A stretch of DNA of 64,000 nt from Stercorarius parasiticus. Its lineage: Eukaryota > Chordata > Aves > Charadriiformes > Stercorariidae. A model generated the notes under the pieces. It saw nothing but the letters and a program-made list of their open reading frames with translations. It was not told the DNA's origin and ran no database searches. Of the stretch, positions 50,001-61,267 are shown piece after piece (positions within the stretch are counted from its first letter, which is position 1; each line of letters starts with the position of its first letter). The DNA is taken from positions 372,001-436,000 of the forward strand of contig VWZL01000728.1 in NCBI GenBank assembly GCA_013396915.1. Reading direction: 5' to 3'. The position numbers and the translations under genes were made by a program.

Positions 50001-52630
50001 TTTAATAATCAAGTTACAGCTGCTCCAAACAACTCTCCCTCATGGGTACTCTGAGGTTGTTTGCCTGTATTCCCACTTACTCTACATAGTACTTACTCTG
50101 AATGATCTGTCATGAAATCGTGATTCTTATTTTAAGCTACATGAATTGATGTGTTCCCTTATATGCAAAGGTGGCAGGTTAATGAGGCAGGGTTTTAAGG
50201 GAGAGGAGTGCTGGAATCTTAGACAGGATAAAGTGGCCAACAGACTGATTCAGGCTACTGTGCTTAACTCACAGTATTTATTAAAAAAAAGCTTTACTAA
50301 GCAAAGGCATACAGTCTGGGATATTATGCACTTGCTTTATTACACGCTTGCTTGGGCAAATGCAAGGTGATTGTTTTACAAAACCAGAATAATATTAAAG
50401 ACTAATAATAGAATGCAATAAATTATGCAAAAGAGCTTTTCTTTGGCTAACTCTTGCACTCATGTTGAAAAGGATCCTAGTGTGATTCTGCACTATGAAT
50501 AAAAAACATGTCTATTAGTGTAAGGCTCAAAGCTGTTGGGTTTTTTTCTCTGGTTTTCCTTTTAGATAAATCTCAGCATACTGTTCTGAATACCTAAAAA
50601 TCAGGGTTTTTAATCAAAGGCCACATAAAAGTGTTTAGATACTCATTTGATTGACTAAAACTTCTATATTTCGAGAAATAGACCTTTTCTCAGGAAAGAA
50701 CCTGCTCCGATAATCAAAGACACATCTCAACTGGCTTCCTGATGCCATTTTGTTGCTACACCACACATCTATTGACCTTCAGTTTTGCTCAGAGTCCAAA
50801 GAGAATTTTGCACAAACTTGATCCAAACTCTGCAGTAGCTGCCGCTGGTACACCTAGGTCAATATTATGGATCATCCATCACCAGCCGGATTCTAATTTT
50901 CAGCTATACTAAATGGCTCTAAAGCTATTCAGATTGTGATTTTTCTCTGTAAAGTGAATATTCTAAAATGATCAAGCCAGTTTCCTGCCCAGATGTACAA
51001 CAAGGCTTCAAGAAGCATAAAGCTGACCAGTGGATTTCAGGCTAAGAAGGCAGAGGTGATCTACTAGTTGAGCCAATCTTAAGATCATATAGAAGCCTGT
51101 AAAATTTCCAGTAAAGCAAATACAGCAAATATTCCTTTCTTTGACTTGGACAGGCTTCTGCACAACGCTGAGGTCCATTTGCAATAATAGGAATGGTCAG
51201 AGCTTGCCAAAATCTTGTAGCCTAATTAGGCTGAAATTCAAATGAGGGAAGTCCAGCTGCTAAAAGGAAAACTGTAAAGCTGAAGAGCTAAAAACAATCA
51301 CAGGTAAGTTAGAGATCCCTGTACATACTGCTGAAAGCAAATCTGGCTGGCTGGCAAACCTTAAAGTGAATTGCTCAGTGATTGCTCATCCTACTGAAAG
51401 ATTTACCCCAGGCCATAACACTTCCAAAATCTGCAGCAACACAAGTGTCTGTCTCGCAAATATAGAGGCCTGGGGGAAGTGTGTCTTATACGCTTGATAG
51501 GACAGAAAGTTTGAAGTTTACTCCAGACTTTTATTCTTTTTTGGTCAGCTTCATTTAATTTTTTCATGTTTGCAAGTTTTCTTTGCACCCTTGGTTCTTC
51601 ATTCTCACCCTGAAAATAGATTGGGTGTTTATGCTCTAACAAACTCAAAGTGATTCAGAGCTACAGGGAGAGGCCTTCCCATCAGCCATGAAATCTGTCT
51701 GCCTATTGTCTGTCTAGTGTGCTTTATCCAACTTCCCCAAATTTTATGTCTGTTCATATATACATATGTCTGTGTACATATATATACACACATGTATATA
51801 AGGTTCACATAGTAAGTATCATCAACTATATCTCTTTTTTTTTACTTTTACTCTTTAAAATTCACAATACTTTAATATACTCAAACACTTTTCCCTTTCA
51901 TATCCTGAGAAAGGAGTGTAGAAAAATCAAGTTTACCTTGCATTAGGACATCAGTTATGTTACATATCTGCACATGTTGGTTCTTATTCTTTTTCTAATC
52001 CTGGCATGCTCTCATATGGAGACTATTTATAGTGACATTTACTTTAATCATGCACCTTTGAAGGAGTTAATACTGCCAACATCAGCTTTCAACAATCATG
52101 CTGTAGGTCCCTAAAAACAGTAGATTTAGATAGGTTTTGTGTTTCTTCTTCATCTAACATCTAACCATCAAAAAGCATTGTAATAGGAGAAGAATAATGG
52201 CAGAAAACTCGAAGCTGACTCCCAAAGTTTTGCTGTTCTGGTTAGGAGAAAGTTTGTTGGAGATTTTAAGTAGACACTGTTGTACCCCCCATAAAGAAGT
52301 GATTTACAAGACACAAGTCTCTTAGAAAGAAGAGTAACCTCTGTCATGATCATTTAGGAAGAAAATGTTGAGCTTTAGAAAACTGTGAGAAAATTTACTA
52401 AGAGCATAAAGTAAGTAAATCTTTGCCAAAGTCTTGCATGTGTCCATTAAATTATCAGTTTTATTATGTGGCTGATGGAAACCTTTCACTGTGTTAAATA
52501 GCAATAAATAATGAATGGATTATCTGATTTTTAGTGTGACATCAACAAAGTTTGTAGCCAAGTTCTGCAGAAACACAGCAGAGATTTACTATTTCTCCAT
52601 AAAATTGCTTGCTTGAGAATTCTGTGTTGT
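47001..52630. other. Unassigned non-coding sequence
   Basis: About 5.6 kb with no gene, RNA or transposon recognised. A (TGGG)3-type run lies near 48811, and a TA/TG/CA alternating tract near 51.75-51.80 kb. Open frames are 60 to 81 codons on mixed strands, with no domain. Confidence 0.5.
51755..51800. repeat. Alternating purine-pyrimidine tract (TA/TG/CA)
   Basis: About 45 bp built almost wholly of alternating TA, CA and TG steps, including TATATATACACACATGTATATA. It is a degenerate dinucleotide repeat. Alternating steps of this kind can adopt Z-DNA or cruciform conformations. Confidence 0.8.
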
Positions 52631-52666
52631 TGGTTTGGTTTGGTTTGGTTTGGTTTGGTTTGGTTT
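52631..52666. repeat. (TGGTT)7 pentanucleotide microsatellite
   Basis: Seven uninterrupted copies of TGGTT (equivalently GGTTT) make a 36-bp pure array. GTTGTGGGGTTTGTTTTTT then follows as a decayed extension. It is the purest longer microsatellite in the window and so the most likely to vary in length between individuals. The complement AACCA does not match the vertebrate telomere unit. Confidence 0.95.
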
Positions 52667-55600
52667 GTTGTGGGGTTTGTTTTTTCTTACTGCAGTTACT
52701 CCTCAAAAATACTGTTAAAACCTGGTAAATGGTTATGAACTCAGCAGGTTGATTAGCTTTTTCGGAATTGCATACTCAGGACATTTGTCCTCCGGCAGCT
52801 GTGTCCCAGATCAAGGTACACCAGCTGATTCTTCCCATTTTCACTCTATCCAACCAGAGAAATTCATAGGTCAGTTCACGAAAAAAAATTGGTGTATAAC
52901 AGAGGTAAATGTAAAGATAATCTTGTCTAGTCTTATATCTGTGCACTGCAGCTGAAGAGAAATGATTGATAGCTGGTAACAGAACTAACTTTCATGAACT
53001 GATTCATGTTATTGCTAGAACGTGACTAAAAACGGAAGAGTTGGCCTTGGCTTTCGCTAGGGGCATCAGAAACAAATTTTAGTTTTTCCATGTAACTACA
53101 GGCACCCTGCACAATTCCTATTATCACATCTTAGCTTTGACTTCTCAGTTCTAGACACAACTCAATAGCAGTCAGATTGGTTTTCAAGGAGCACCCTTGC
53201 ATCCCTCCAGGAACATTGCTGGCCACCACCTTGCTCAAAACTCTCTTTTCTGCCTTACATTTTTATTGGCTGTTTGTTAATTGCTTCTCTTTCCACATTG
53301 TCTCTGGTCAGAAAATATTGACCACAAAATTGGTTTTTTTTCAAGTGTACGTGAAATACATAATGCTTTTTCCTATTGCAACTTACACCTTTTAAAACTT
53401 ACTCCAGTGGGCAGTAGCCACCTTTTTTTTTCTTTCTGGAGCTAAAAGTTTGACTGCCCTTGCAGCCTGCAGTGTTAGAGTACCCTACTTCTCTCATCTC
53501 TCGAGACAGCATATCTCTTGGGCTGGTGACCTCTCACCATGCTCGGTTGAATCCTTACCTGCCTGGGGAAGGAATTTTGTTTCGATCAGTCCAAATCTAC
53601 AAGCCAGCAAGAAGTAATGCTGCTTTCACTAACTCCTCAGAATTACTTCAAAATTTGGTTTGCATCGCTTCAAGTTATTGCCAGGACAAATTTAGGTTCC
53701 AGATTAAGAACTGCCCTGACTTTTGTGGAAAGCTTGGTTTGGGATTCAAACTCTTTACTTGTTGTGTAAAGGGGCTTACTTAGTTTCCAAATTGATTAAG
53801 AAACATTAAAAAACATTAAGAAGTAATGAAAACCCTTTGGTTAGCAAAGAACAAATGACCTGTCTAGCGAGTGAAAATGGAGAGGAAGGATGCAGAATGG
53901 AAAGTGAACAGCTGAAAATGTTTCCCATTCAAAAAACCAAAACACCGAATGCATTTGTTGATACTGGTAGTCACAAGCACGTGTCCAGATCAGCTCTTTC
54001 ATCTTTTTAGCAGGACAGAACCCATCCACTAATACCTCCGATTTCACTTCTGAGAGTTTCTCAGGAATGAGAAACACTATATTCTCTGTCACCTCTTCAT
54101 GCTACAATATCACGAATGAATCAACGCTTTCACCAAGAAACATAAGACCGCCACTGTTTCATTCACCGTACAGATAAAACATCATGCTCTAAAGAGAAAA
54201 TTTCCCTAGAAATAGAATATCAAGTCTTTCATTTTTTCAGTTATAAAGTTACTCTGGCAACCATGTGTATATATCATTTGTTTCAGTGACATGGCACAGC
54301 ATGGATTTTTGTAAAAGCTGAGAGTGGTAAAGCAGGGGTGTGGGTCACCATCTTATCTCAATTTCTGGTGTGAAGCTAATGGTGAAGGTAGAAAATCAAT
54401 ATACAATAAAAGTGCTACATGTTGAAACTAAATTGAAATGATTGATTTTTTCCCAGAATCATTAGATTCTCCCCAAAAATCTTTGTTTCTGATTGTGGAG
54501 AAACATTCATTTTCCACTTGAAGTTCATGGTGTAGTTCATTTGTTTGTGTGAGTTTTTTTAGAAAGAGAGTAAGACACGTGCAGGAAACAAATGCTGGAA
54601 ATCACTGTATTTCAGAAGCATTCACAGAAGTCCCTGTAAACGCAGAGTACTTAAGGGATGGATATCTTCTTAATCCATGAACATCTTTACCTGCTATAAA
54701 TCCCCTTTCCACCCCCAGGAAAGTAAATAATGCAGTGCATTAGTGCAGCGTCATTTGCCATCAGAAGACTTTAGGTATCATTCTGACTTGAGGCAGAGTT
54801 AGCCTGGGGCTCATTATGAACTTAAAGTCAGGATGGGAAGAAAACTGTATTCTTATTATAGTACCTTGCCTCGCTCAGATACTTCTCACCTGCTACGTAT
54901 ATGCTCACCAAGAACAAGTTTCTGAATAAAATGTCCTGTGTTCACACCACAGGTTAGACTGCAGGAAAACCACCGACTCTGCTACAGGATAATTCAAAGA
55001 AGAGCCCTGCTGATCTCCAGGAGACTAACATCTAACTTCTCCCCATGTTCCAGGAATCTAAGGACTGGCAATTGAAAACATCTGCTATACATTCAAAGTA
55101 ATCAAGTCCTTTCTGGTGAATTGCATTTAATGTATGTTTATGTATCAGCTGTGCTGAATAAATGATTTGAACTGCCTTCATGTTGCTACTTAAAGAAAAT
55201 GGGGCCTTTGGTGAATCTGAATAGTGTTAGTAGAAACAGTCTATTGATATCAACGCTGTGTAGATTTTCACCCCTCAAAGTGGTTCTTCAAGTGTAACAG
55301 AGCAAACCATGACTGGTCACGAGAAAATCCCTCAGCAGATATCTGCCGTGCTTGGTTTGGTCCTATGTTCAGTGACCTTTGCTATGAGGCTCCTGCAAAT
55401 TCCCCACGTTCATGTTTCACTTTCTAATTAATTTCACCATCTGGAAGTGTTTCCTTCTATTCATTACATGTAGTCCTTTCTTAATGCTTTCCCATTACTG
55501 ATAATCACATTTCTGAGGCTAACCAGCTCCAGCCTCAATTTTTTGAGAACCTGTGGAGTGTGAGCACCAAGAAAGCAATGGCTGCACTCAGGAACAGAAG

Positions 55601-57659
55601 TGCTCACATCCCTTGGTGTGTCCTCATACTGATTTCCCTTATGTTTTTCCCACTAGATTTCATAAGCTCTTTTTTCTTTTTCATCTACTTAGTTTCTCAT
55701 TCTGCCTCTTTTTATACAATCCCAGGCTGAGATCTTTCTCTCCCGTTGACCTCAGAATGATTGTTTTCTTAATTTAATATCCTACAAACTGCCTTAACTC
55801 TGACCTCTACCTTCACTAAGCAAGTTTTAACCTTATTACAGTTAAAAACTGATAATAAATCTCTGTGCCTAATTTTTCATTTGTAGGTCACAGTACTATT
55901 ATAACCTAAAAATCAAATAATCACCATTTCAATAGTCTCTAACACTTCTATTTAAATCTATACATGACCTTTTTATCTTACTAATTTAAGATTTATGCTT
56001 GACAAAAATTTCCAATGCACTACCTATTGAGTGTTTACCCTACAGCAATAGACATAAAAGTCTGAAATGTCAAATTGTGAAACACTCATTTAACATTTTT
56101 TAGGGCTTAACTTCCTCCCTCCCCTTCCCCCAAACGGCCTTTTTCCCTAGATTAAAAATTTCCAAGGAACACTCCTCTTTTTACCTCAACGCTATCTCTG
56201 CATATTTTCTATCCCTTTTCCTCTGTTTTCAATGGGAAGATGAAAGATGACAGAAGAAGTGGAAGAATCATGGGAAAAAAATGTATACTTGTCCTTCTCC
56301 TTACCACCATAAAAAAATAATAAAAGTTATACTTTGATAGGAAAATAATCAAGAGAAATCTGAATGAATTAATGGCTACTGCATTTCCCAGTTTCCATAC
56401 TGGAACATCTTTTAAAATGGCAAGCACTCTTTGTGAAAAAAGTTACATTTTTCAATCTGCTCTACTAGTAGTGCTTTGAGCAAACAGAAAGGCTTATGGA
56501 TGAAAACACGGAGGCAACCAGAGTTACAAAGTTGTAACTTATCACGGCTTTCTGATCATAGCAAAGATTAATATTTAAATTTTAGGAGTTTTTTACTCTT
56601 TTTTAATGGGTTTCTCTAGCAACAAACAAGATGTCTTCATCTGTTTGATCACTGAATGAATGGAAATGAGATCAGAGGGAAAATATCACAACAGCAATGC
56701 TGTATTTCAGGTCAGTCCCCTTTTAGCTCTGATGAATGTCTGTGTCTGCAGCACAGGGCAGGTTCGGCCCATGGTCTGCTCCAGCCCTGATCATCTCCTC
56801 ACAGTTCAGGTACAGCTAACACGGCTGTCAAGACCAGTGTGAGAGCAGGTGCTTTTAAATCAACAGTCAAACATTTTCAATTTCTAAACCAGGAAAAAAA
56901 TATGTGTACAAAAATCTGTAGGGGGAATATTCTGTTACAAACACACACGAGTGCCCTGAGACTCAACTGGACACAAACCATTACTAGGAAAATGGTGTTA
57001 GCTGCTACCCATGTGACCTAATGACAACTTTAATTGATGTAAATCCTTACTTTCCGCTGCTGTGTGCTTGCAAACCGTACATGCCTTTCCTTAGAGCACC
57101 GATGCAGGAAACAAAAGCTTCTGCTCCTAGCTGTGCTGCCGGCTGGCTGTGTTACTGCAGGTGAAGGTCTTAATTGTCCATTTGCTCCCGTAGTAAAAAA
57201 AATCGGTTTCTTTGGATTCAAAATGTGTAATTACACTACTACAGCTTTCCGAATTATCAGATACCCACTGGAGACTGTTAGTAGATGGAGGGTGCTTTTT
57301 CTTCCTGTCACAGATGGAAACTGCAACCTACTGCCTTAGAGGCTTTGCACTGGCGTGGGTGAGATACCTCATTGAGCCGAGCTTCTCCAGCAATGTGTTG
57401 GAGTCATGTTGTTGTGCCTTGTTTTCCTGGTAAGTTCCTAACCATTCTTGCAGTGTATGCGTTTCACTTTGGGAAGATCAAACATATTTGGAGCCACCAG
57501 TTTATAGCTGAGCGATCATCTGCTCAAATTGGAGCATCCTGCAATGGGGGCCATTCCAGCTTCTGCCTTCTATATGACCAGAATTGAGTTTAAGGAGGCA
57601 CTTGGTTCCCATTCCTCAGAGATAAGAACAGGGTTTTTAATATCTGGCTTTGCCCTAGG
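52667..57659. other. Unassigned non-coding sequence
   Basis: About 5 kb with no recognised gene or transposon. The open frame at 53460-53783 (107 codons, plus) and those at 57.06-57.59 kb have no domain. T-rich runs lie near 53.34 and 53.42 kb. A small duplication, AAACATTAA twice, lies near 53803-53818. Confidence 0.5.
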
Positions 57660-57735
57660 GATGGCTGTGATCTGCAGCTAATTATCATTTGTAAAGCACT
57701 TTCCAGTCCCCAGAAGAAAAGGCCTTGATGCTCCC
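57660..57735 (+). mobile_element. Possible tail of an ancient SINE/LINE
   Basis: The block 'ttgtaaagcactttccagt' at 57689-57707, followed by 'ccccagaagaaaaggcc', resembles the 3' tail shared by several ancient amniote retroposons. In those, 'tgtaaagcgctttgagatcc' is followed by a 'gatgaaaggcgct' part. Only this one block is recognisable and no head or body can be found, so it may be chance. Confidence 0.3.
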
Positions 57736-58492
57736 CAGCAGAGAGCTACCAGCCCACGCTGGGACACAGCTGGCAGGGTGCACAACTCTGCGGAGATTTC
57801 CTTGTGGTTGTTTTAAGATAATTAGCTAATCCAATACCTAGCATGCTTCATAATTCTTATCTAACATGACCAATTTGCAAATGCACATACTTGTGTGCCT
57901 GCACAGCTCTAATTGAAACACAACCAGAGGGCAGACTGCTGAAGTCACACCGCCAAAAAATAAGCAGTAGCTGGTGAGTAACAAAACCCTCTTATACAGC
58001 AGAATGTCAAAATTCTGCCTAGGTGCATGAATGGCAAAACTATGACTCAGAGAAGGGAAAGGGAAGCTGTTAATCAATATTTTTTCTAAAATGTGATCTT
58101 GGGTATACAAATGTGAGTTAAGGCAATAGACAAACTGCAGGGCTGAGAAGGCAGTCACTCCTTCACGCCTGACAACTCAGCGCTGTGGAGTGTGAGACAC
58201 AATTCAGCTGAAATTTAGAAGCAGCTGTTACATCAGCGTTTGTTTAAAGCCGGTTTTCTCCACGAAGTCATTATTTGAAATAAATCTTGTCCATTAAAGA
58301 GACATGCTTGAGCAGTTACGTAATGCAGCATAGGGTTTATTAACCTAGAAAAGCATAGGATAATCAAAAGCCTAATCTGGATAGAAAAATAAATATGTGG
58401 TTTAAGATGGAGCATCTATGTATCTGAAAATACTTGTTTTTCTAAATCCAAGCTTTAGCATCTTAGCAGCTTGTTTTTCACTGTTGGACACT
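57736..58492. other. Unassigned non-coding sequence
   Basis: Unique sequence with no recognised element. A minus-strand open frame of 106 codons (57838-58158) and another of 60 codons (58233-58415) have no recognisable features. Confidence 0.5.
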
Positions 58493-58539
58493 CAAAAAAA
58501 CCCACAAACAAACAAACAAAAAACTCACAAACAAAAAAC
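58493..58539. repeat. (CAAA)n degenerate microsatellite
   Basis: A-runs with CAAA and ACAAAC units (ACAAACAAACAAACAAAAAACTCACAAAC). It resembles the A/C-rich tract at 3.06 kb in composition. Confidence 0.85.
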
Positions 58540-59299
58540 TTTGCCTCTTTCACTGTCTCAGACTGAGCCCATCAAAACAGATACATCTCTGATTAATAAG
58601 AATATATTTTCTTTTAAAATACAGGGTCTGCTTTTAATGTTTTTTAACTTGCATTTTCAGAACCAGAACCATCTGCCCTGTGCATGAGGATGTGAATTTG
58701 AAGGTAATACTATCTAAGCTCAGAGGCAATGAATGAATCAAAACCACTCTGAAACTAAGGAATTTATCTGAGTAAAGGAGAAACATTAAAATATTAACAG
58801 TATCACTATACCTAAAACAAAATAAATGCTTGAAAACCCCTAGTTTACAAGTCCTTACTTGGAACAAAGTCTCAGCAGTAACAGGCAACTGAAAACCACT
58901 TGTTTGTGGGTGAGCTTCAGGGGGTTTAGATCTTGGTGACTGATATAGTCAAACATATCCATTAAAAATTGATGCAGAGGCAAAATCAAATGAAAATAAA
59001 AACTGTATTTATTAATATTGCCTTGGGTTTTAAGCTGCTATGGTTCACATGCTCTTGACACAACGTTAGAAACACTTATTTTTAATTAAAAGCAGAGTCT
59101 CATATTTATGCACTTTCAGCAACCCAGACTTTGTAACGCAAATAGTCAGAGAGGTGGCATTTGATCCAGCAGATAACACAAATTTGGATTACAAAGGCTA
59201 CTTCACCTCCCTTGCACTGAAACTGTTCTGCAGTTACTACTCCTGCTACAGCAAGGTGAATTGGAGTGTCGCACACTTTTCTTCTACACTGGACAGTCA
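58540..59299. other. Unassigned non-coding sequence
   Basis: AT-rich unique sequence. A short minus-strand open frame (58634-58888) shows no domain. The plus-strand open frame starting at 59154 continues into the SINE remnant that follows. Confidence 0.5.
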
Positions 59300-59420
59300 G
59301 AGCTATATTTTTAGGTGGAACACAGCAAATTTAAGTGACATACCCGAGATCACAGCAAATTCTGTTGCAATGGAGGAATTCAATGCAGAACCACCAAACT
59401 CCCTTCTAAGTTTCCTCTTG
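59300..59420 (-). mobile_element. Ancient MIR-like (CORE) SINE remnant, inverted
   Basis: On the plus strand the sequence 'aaatttaagtgacatacccg' at 59327-59346, followed by 'agatcacagcaaattctg', matches the reverse complement of the MIR core ('gttaagtgacttgcccaaggtcacacagctagt'). The next part, 'gaggaattcaatgcagaacc' at 59373-59392, fits 'ggattcgaacccag'. Upstream, 'tttttaggtggaacacag' fits the 'tttacagatgaggaaactgag' part. Order and spacing are right, although divergence is high. The 134-codon open frame 59154-59558 crosses this SINE and is therefore probably not a gene. Confidence 0.72.
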
Positions 59421-61022
59421 GTTGGATTCCCCATCCCCCTGAAACTACCTTCCATTATTTGCCACAACATATTGCATCTTATGCAATACACTGGTGATCG
59501 TGTACTGCAGCAAAGTGTGAATATTATCTGGCAGATAGCTTATGAGCACTGCGCATAAGCAGACCCAGAAGGCTTGCTTCTATTTTCAGTCTCTGATCCA
59601 TGACAAGGTCACTTGAAGTCAACGAAATCCCTGGCTGCTTGTCTCCAGTAATTAAGCAGTAAAACTTTCAAATGTGCACCCCAAATTGGGAGGTCACTGT
59701 GTTGATTGTCTGTGTAAGTACCTTTGTAGGGAGAAAATACCAGGTCCTAAAGGGCTCTTTAATCTATTCAAAAAAGTCTAACGGGAACTGAGAGCTGGCA
59801 GTTTAAAGCTGGACGTATCTGAATGAGAAGCAAGAGAGAGATTTTGAGCACTGAAACTGAGTAGCCATTTGTAGAAATCATGAAGGTAAATGATCGATTC
59901 TGCTGTTCTGAAAATCCTTTTTCTGAAGACCCAGGTATGTTTCCAGGCAAGATTACCTCAACTGAGAGTGGGTTAGTGAGCTCAGATCAGGAACAACTCC
60001 ATTTAATTATCATGCCTATGATGTGTCTGTGGTGGTCTAATAGTCCCTTCTACTTCAGCCACTTGAGCTGCCAGCTGCATTGTCCAGGAAAGTAGAAAAG
60101 ATACAACTCAATAGGTTTATGAAACCGACTGAAGTAGAATAACATATTCTAATAAGATATTGTTTTTAAAAAATAATATCTGCATATCTTAAAAATCTTA
60201 TGACAATTTTTAGTGGTTTCGATACAATTGGAAATGACAGCTGATATGAGAAAGGCAGAATAATTATTTAAAACAAAACTGTGCTACTGTGGCAGTCTTC
60301 AAGGAATATTCATCTGGAAGCGTAATTCTGAATGATTTTCCAGAAATAAATCTCTTATCTTTAGACGTATGGAGTAAAGGGCAGCCTCTTCCAAAAGAAC
60401 TCCAGAGGGATGGAATTGTAGAATTGCTCAGCTAATATTAGCCGGGAAGTAGAGGACATGCCTCAGAGAATGATGAAATGTGTCATCTTCTTGCAGAAAG
60501 GCCTAGACTGATCTAATGAGTAAACAGGTGAATGGTTACTCAGAACTGTCCCACGAGTTTATAACTTTTGGATTAAAGTATTTTAGGTGAAGAAAGAAAA
60601 GATCTTTTACTTAGGAGTGCTCTCCTCTGTGGCAGTGTCTCTGCATGATTTCTACTGTTTACTAGCAAAGAAGACACCAGGGTGCCCTCTTTGGGGGGCA
60701 TCAGGACCCGCTTTAACAATGGTGATGGTCAGCCACTAAAGCTGAGGAATCTGGCCCCATAGACCAACATATCAGTCAGATGTTGTTACCACAGAAGAGT
60801 AAAAACAGCTCTTACAGAAATTCCTACCAAAGAAAGTGACTTAAGTTATCATGCACCTGTGGCTGAAAGACAAGAGAATGAGGGGATAGATTTTCTAAAT
60901 GTGATTTTGATTCCCCCTAACACCCCTTCCCCAATAACTACCAAACCTAAAGGTTTAATTATGTAATAGTACATTTGGAAGTCTGGCTTATATAGGTAAT
61001 TTGGGTTGATTTCCTAAAGGAG

Positions 61023-61035
61023 AAAAAAAAAAAAA
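61023..61035. repeat. Poly-A tract (13 A)
   Basis: Thirteen consecutive A followed by GAGGCC. This is a homopolymer with no attached element recognised. Confidence 0.85.
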
Positions 61036-61240
61036 GAGGCCTGAGTTGTGCTTTAATGAAGACCCCTGAAATCATCTTTGTTATTGCTAATGAAAGCCAG
61101 GAAGAAGAGCTACATATAGTCACAACATCAAAACTTGTATCTGCCATTTGGCTATCAGTCAGGGAACCACAGCATAATCTATCTAATCATTGTTGAGAAA
61201 GGTACATTTCTGTCATTTCTAAACATTTCTATGTTCTGTC

Positions 61241-61267
61241 CTTTTATTCCTTTTTCTTTTTTTTTTT
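61241..61267. repeat. T-rich tract
   Basis: CTTTTATTCCTTTTTC is followed by 11 T (61257-61267). It is a pyrimidine-rich low-complexity tract. Confidence 0.8.

Noticed and set aside
53460..53783. Open frame of 107 codons, plus strand
   Set aside because: No family features and no convincing splice sites at its borders.
55375..55500. Inverted CR1 or L2/L3 fragment around 'ggaagtgtttccttctattc'
   Set aside because: The following blocks do not align to the consensus I remember, so the similarity may be chance.
59154..59558. Open frame of 134 codons, plus strand
   Set aside because: It runs through an inverted MIR-like SINE remnant, so the reading is accidental.
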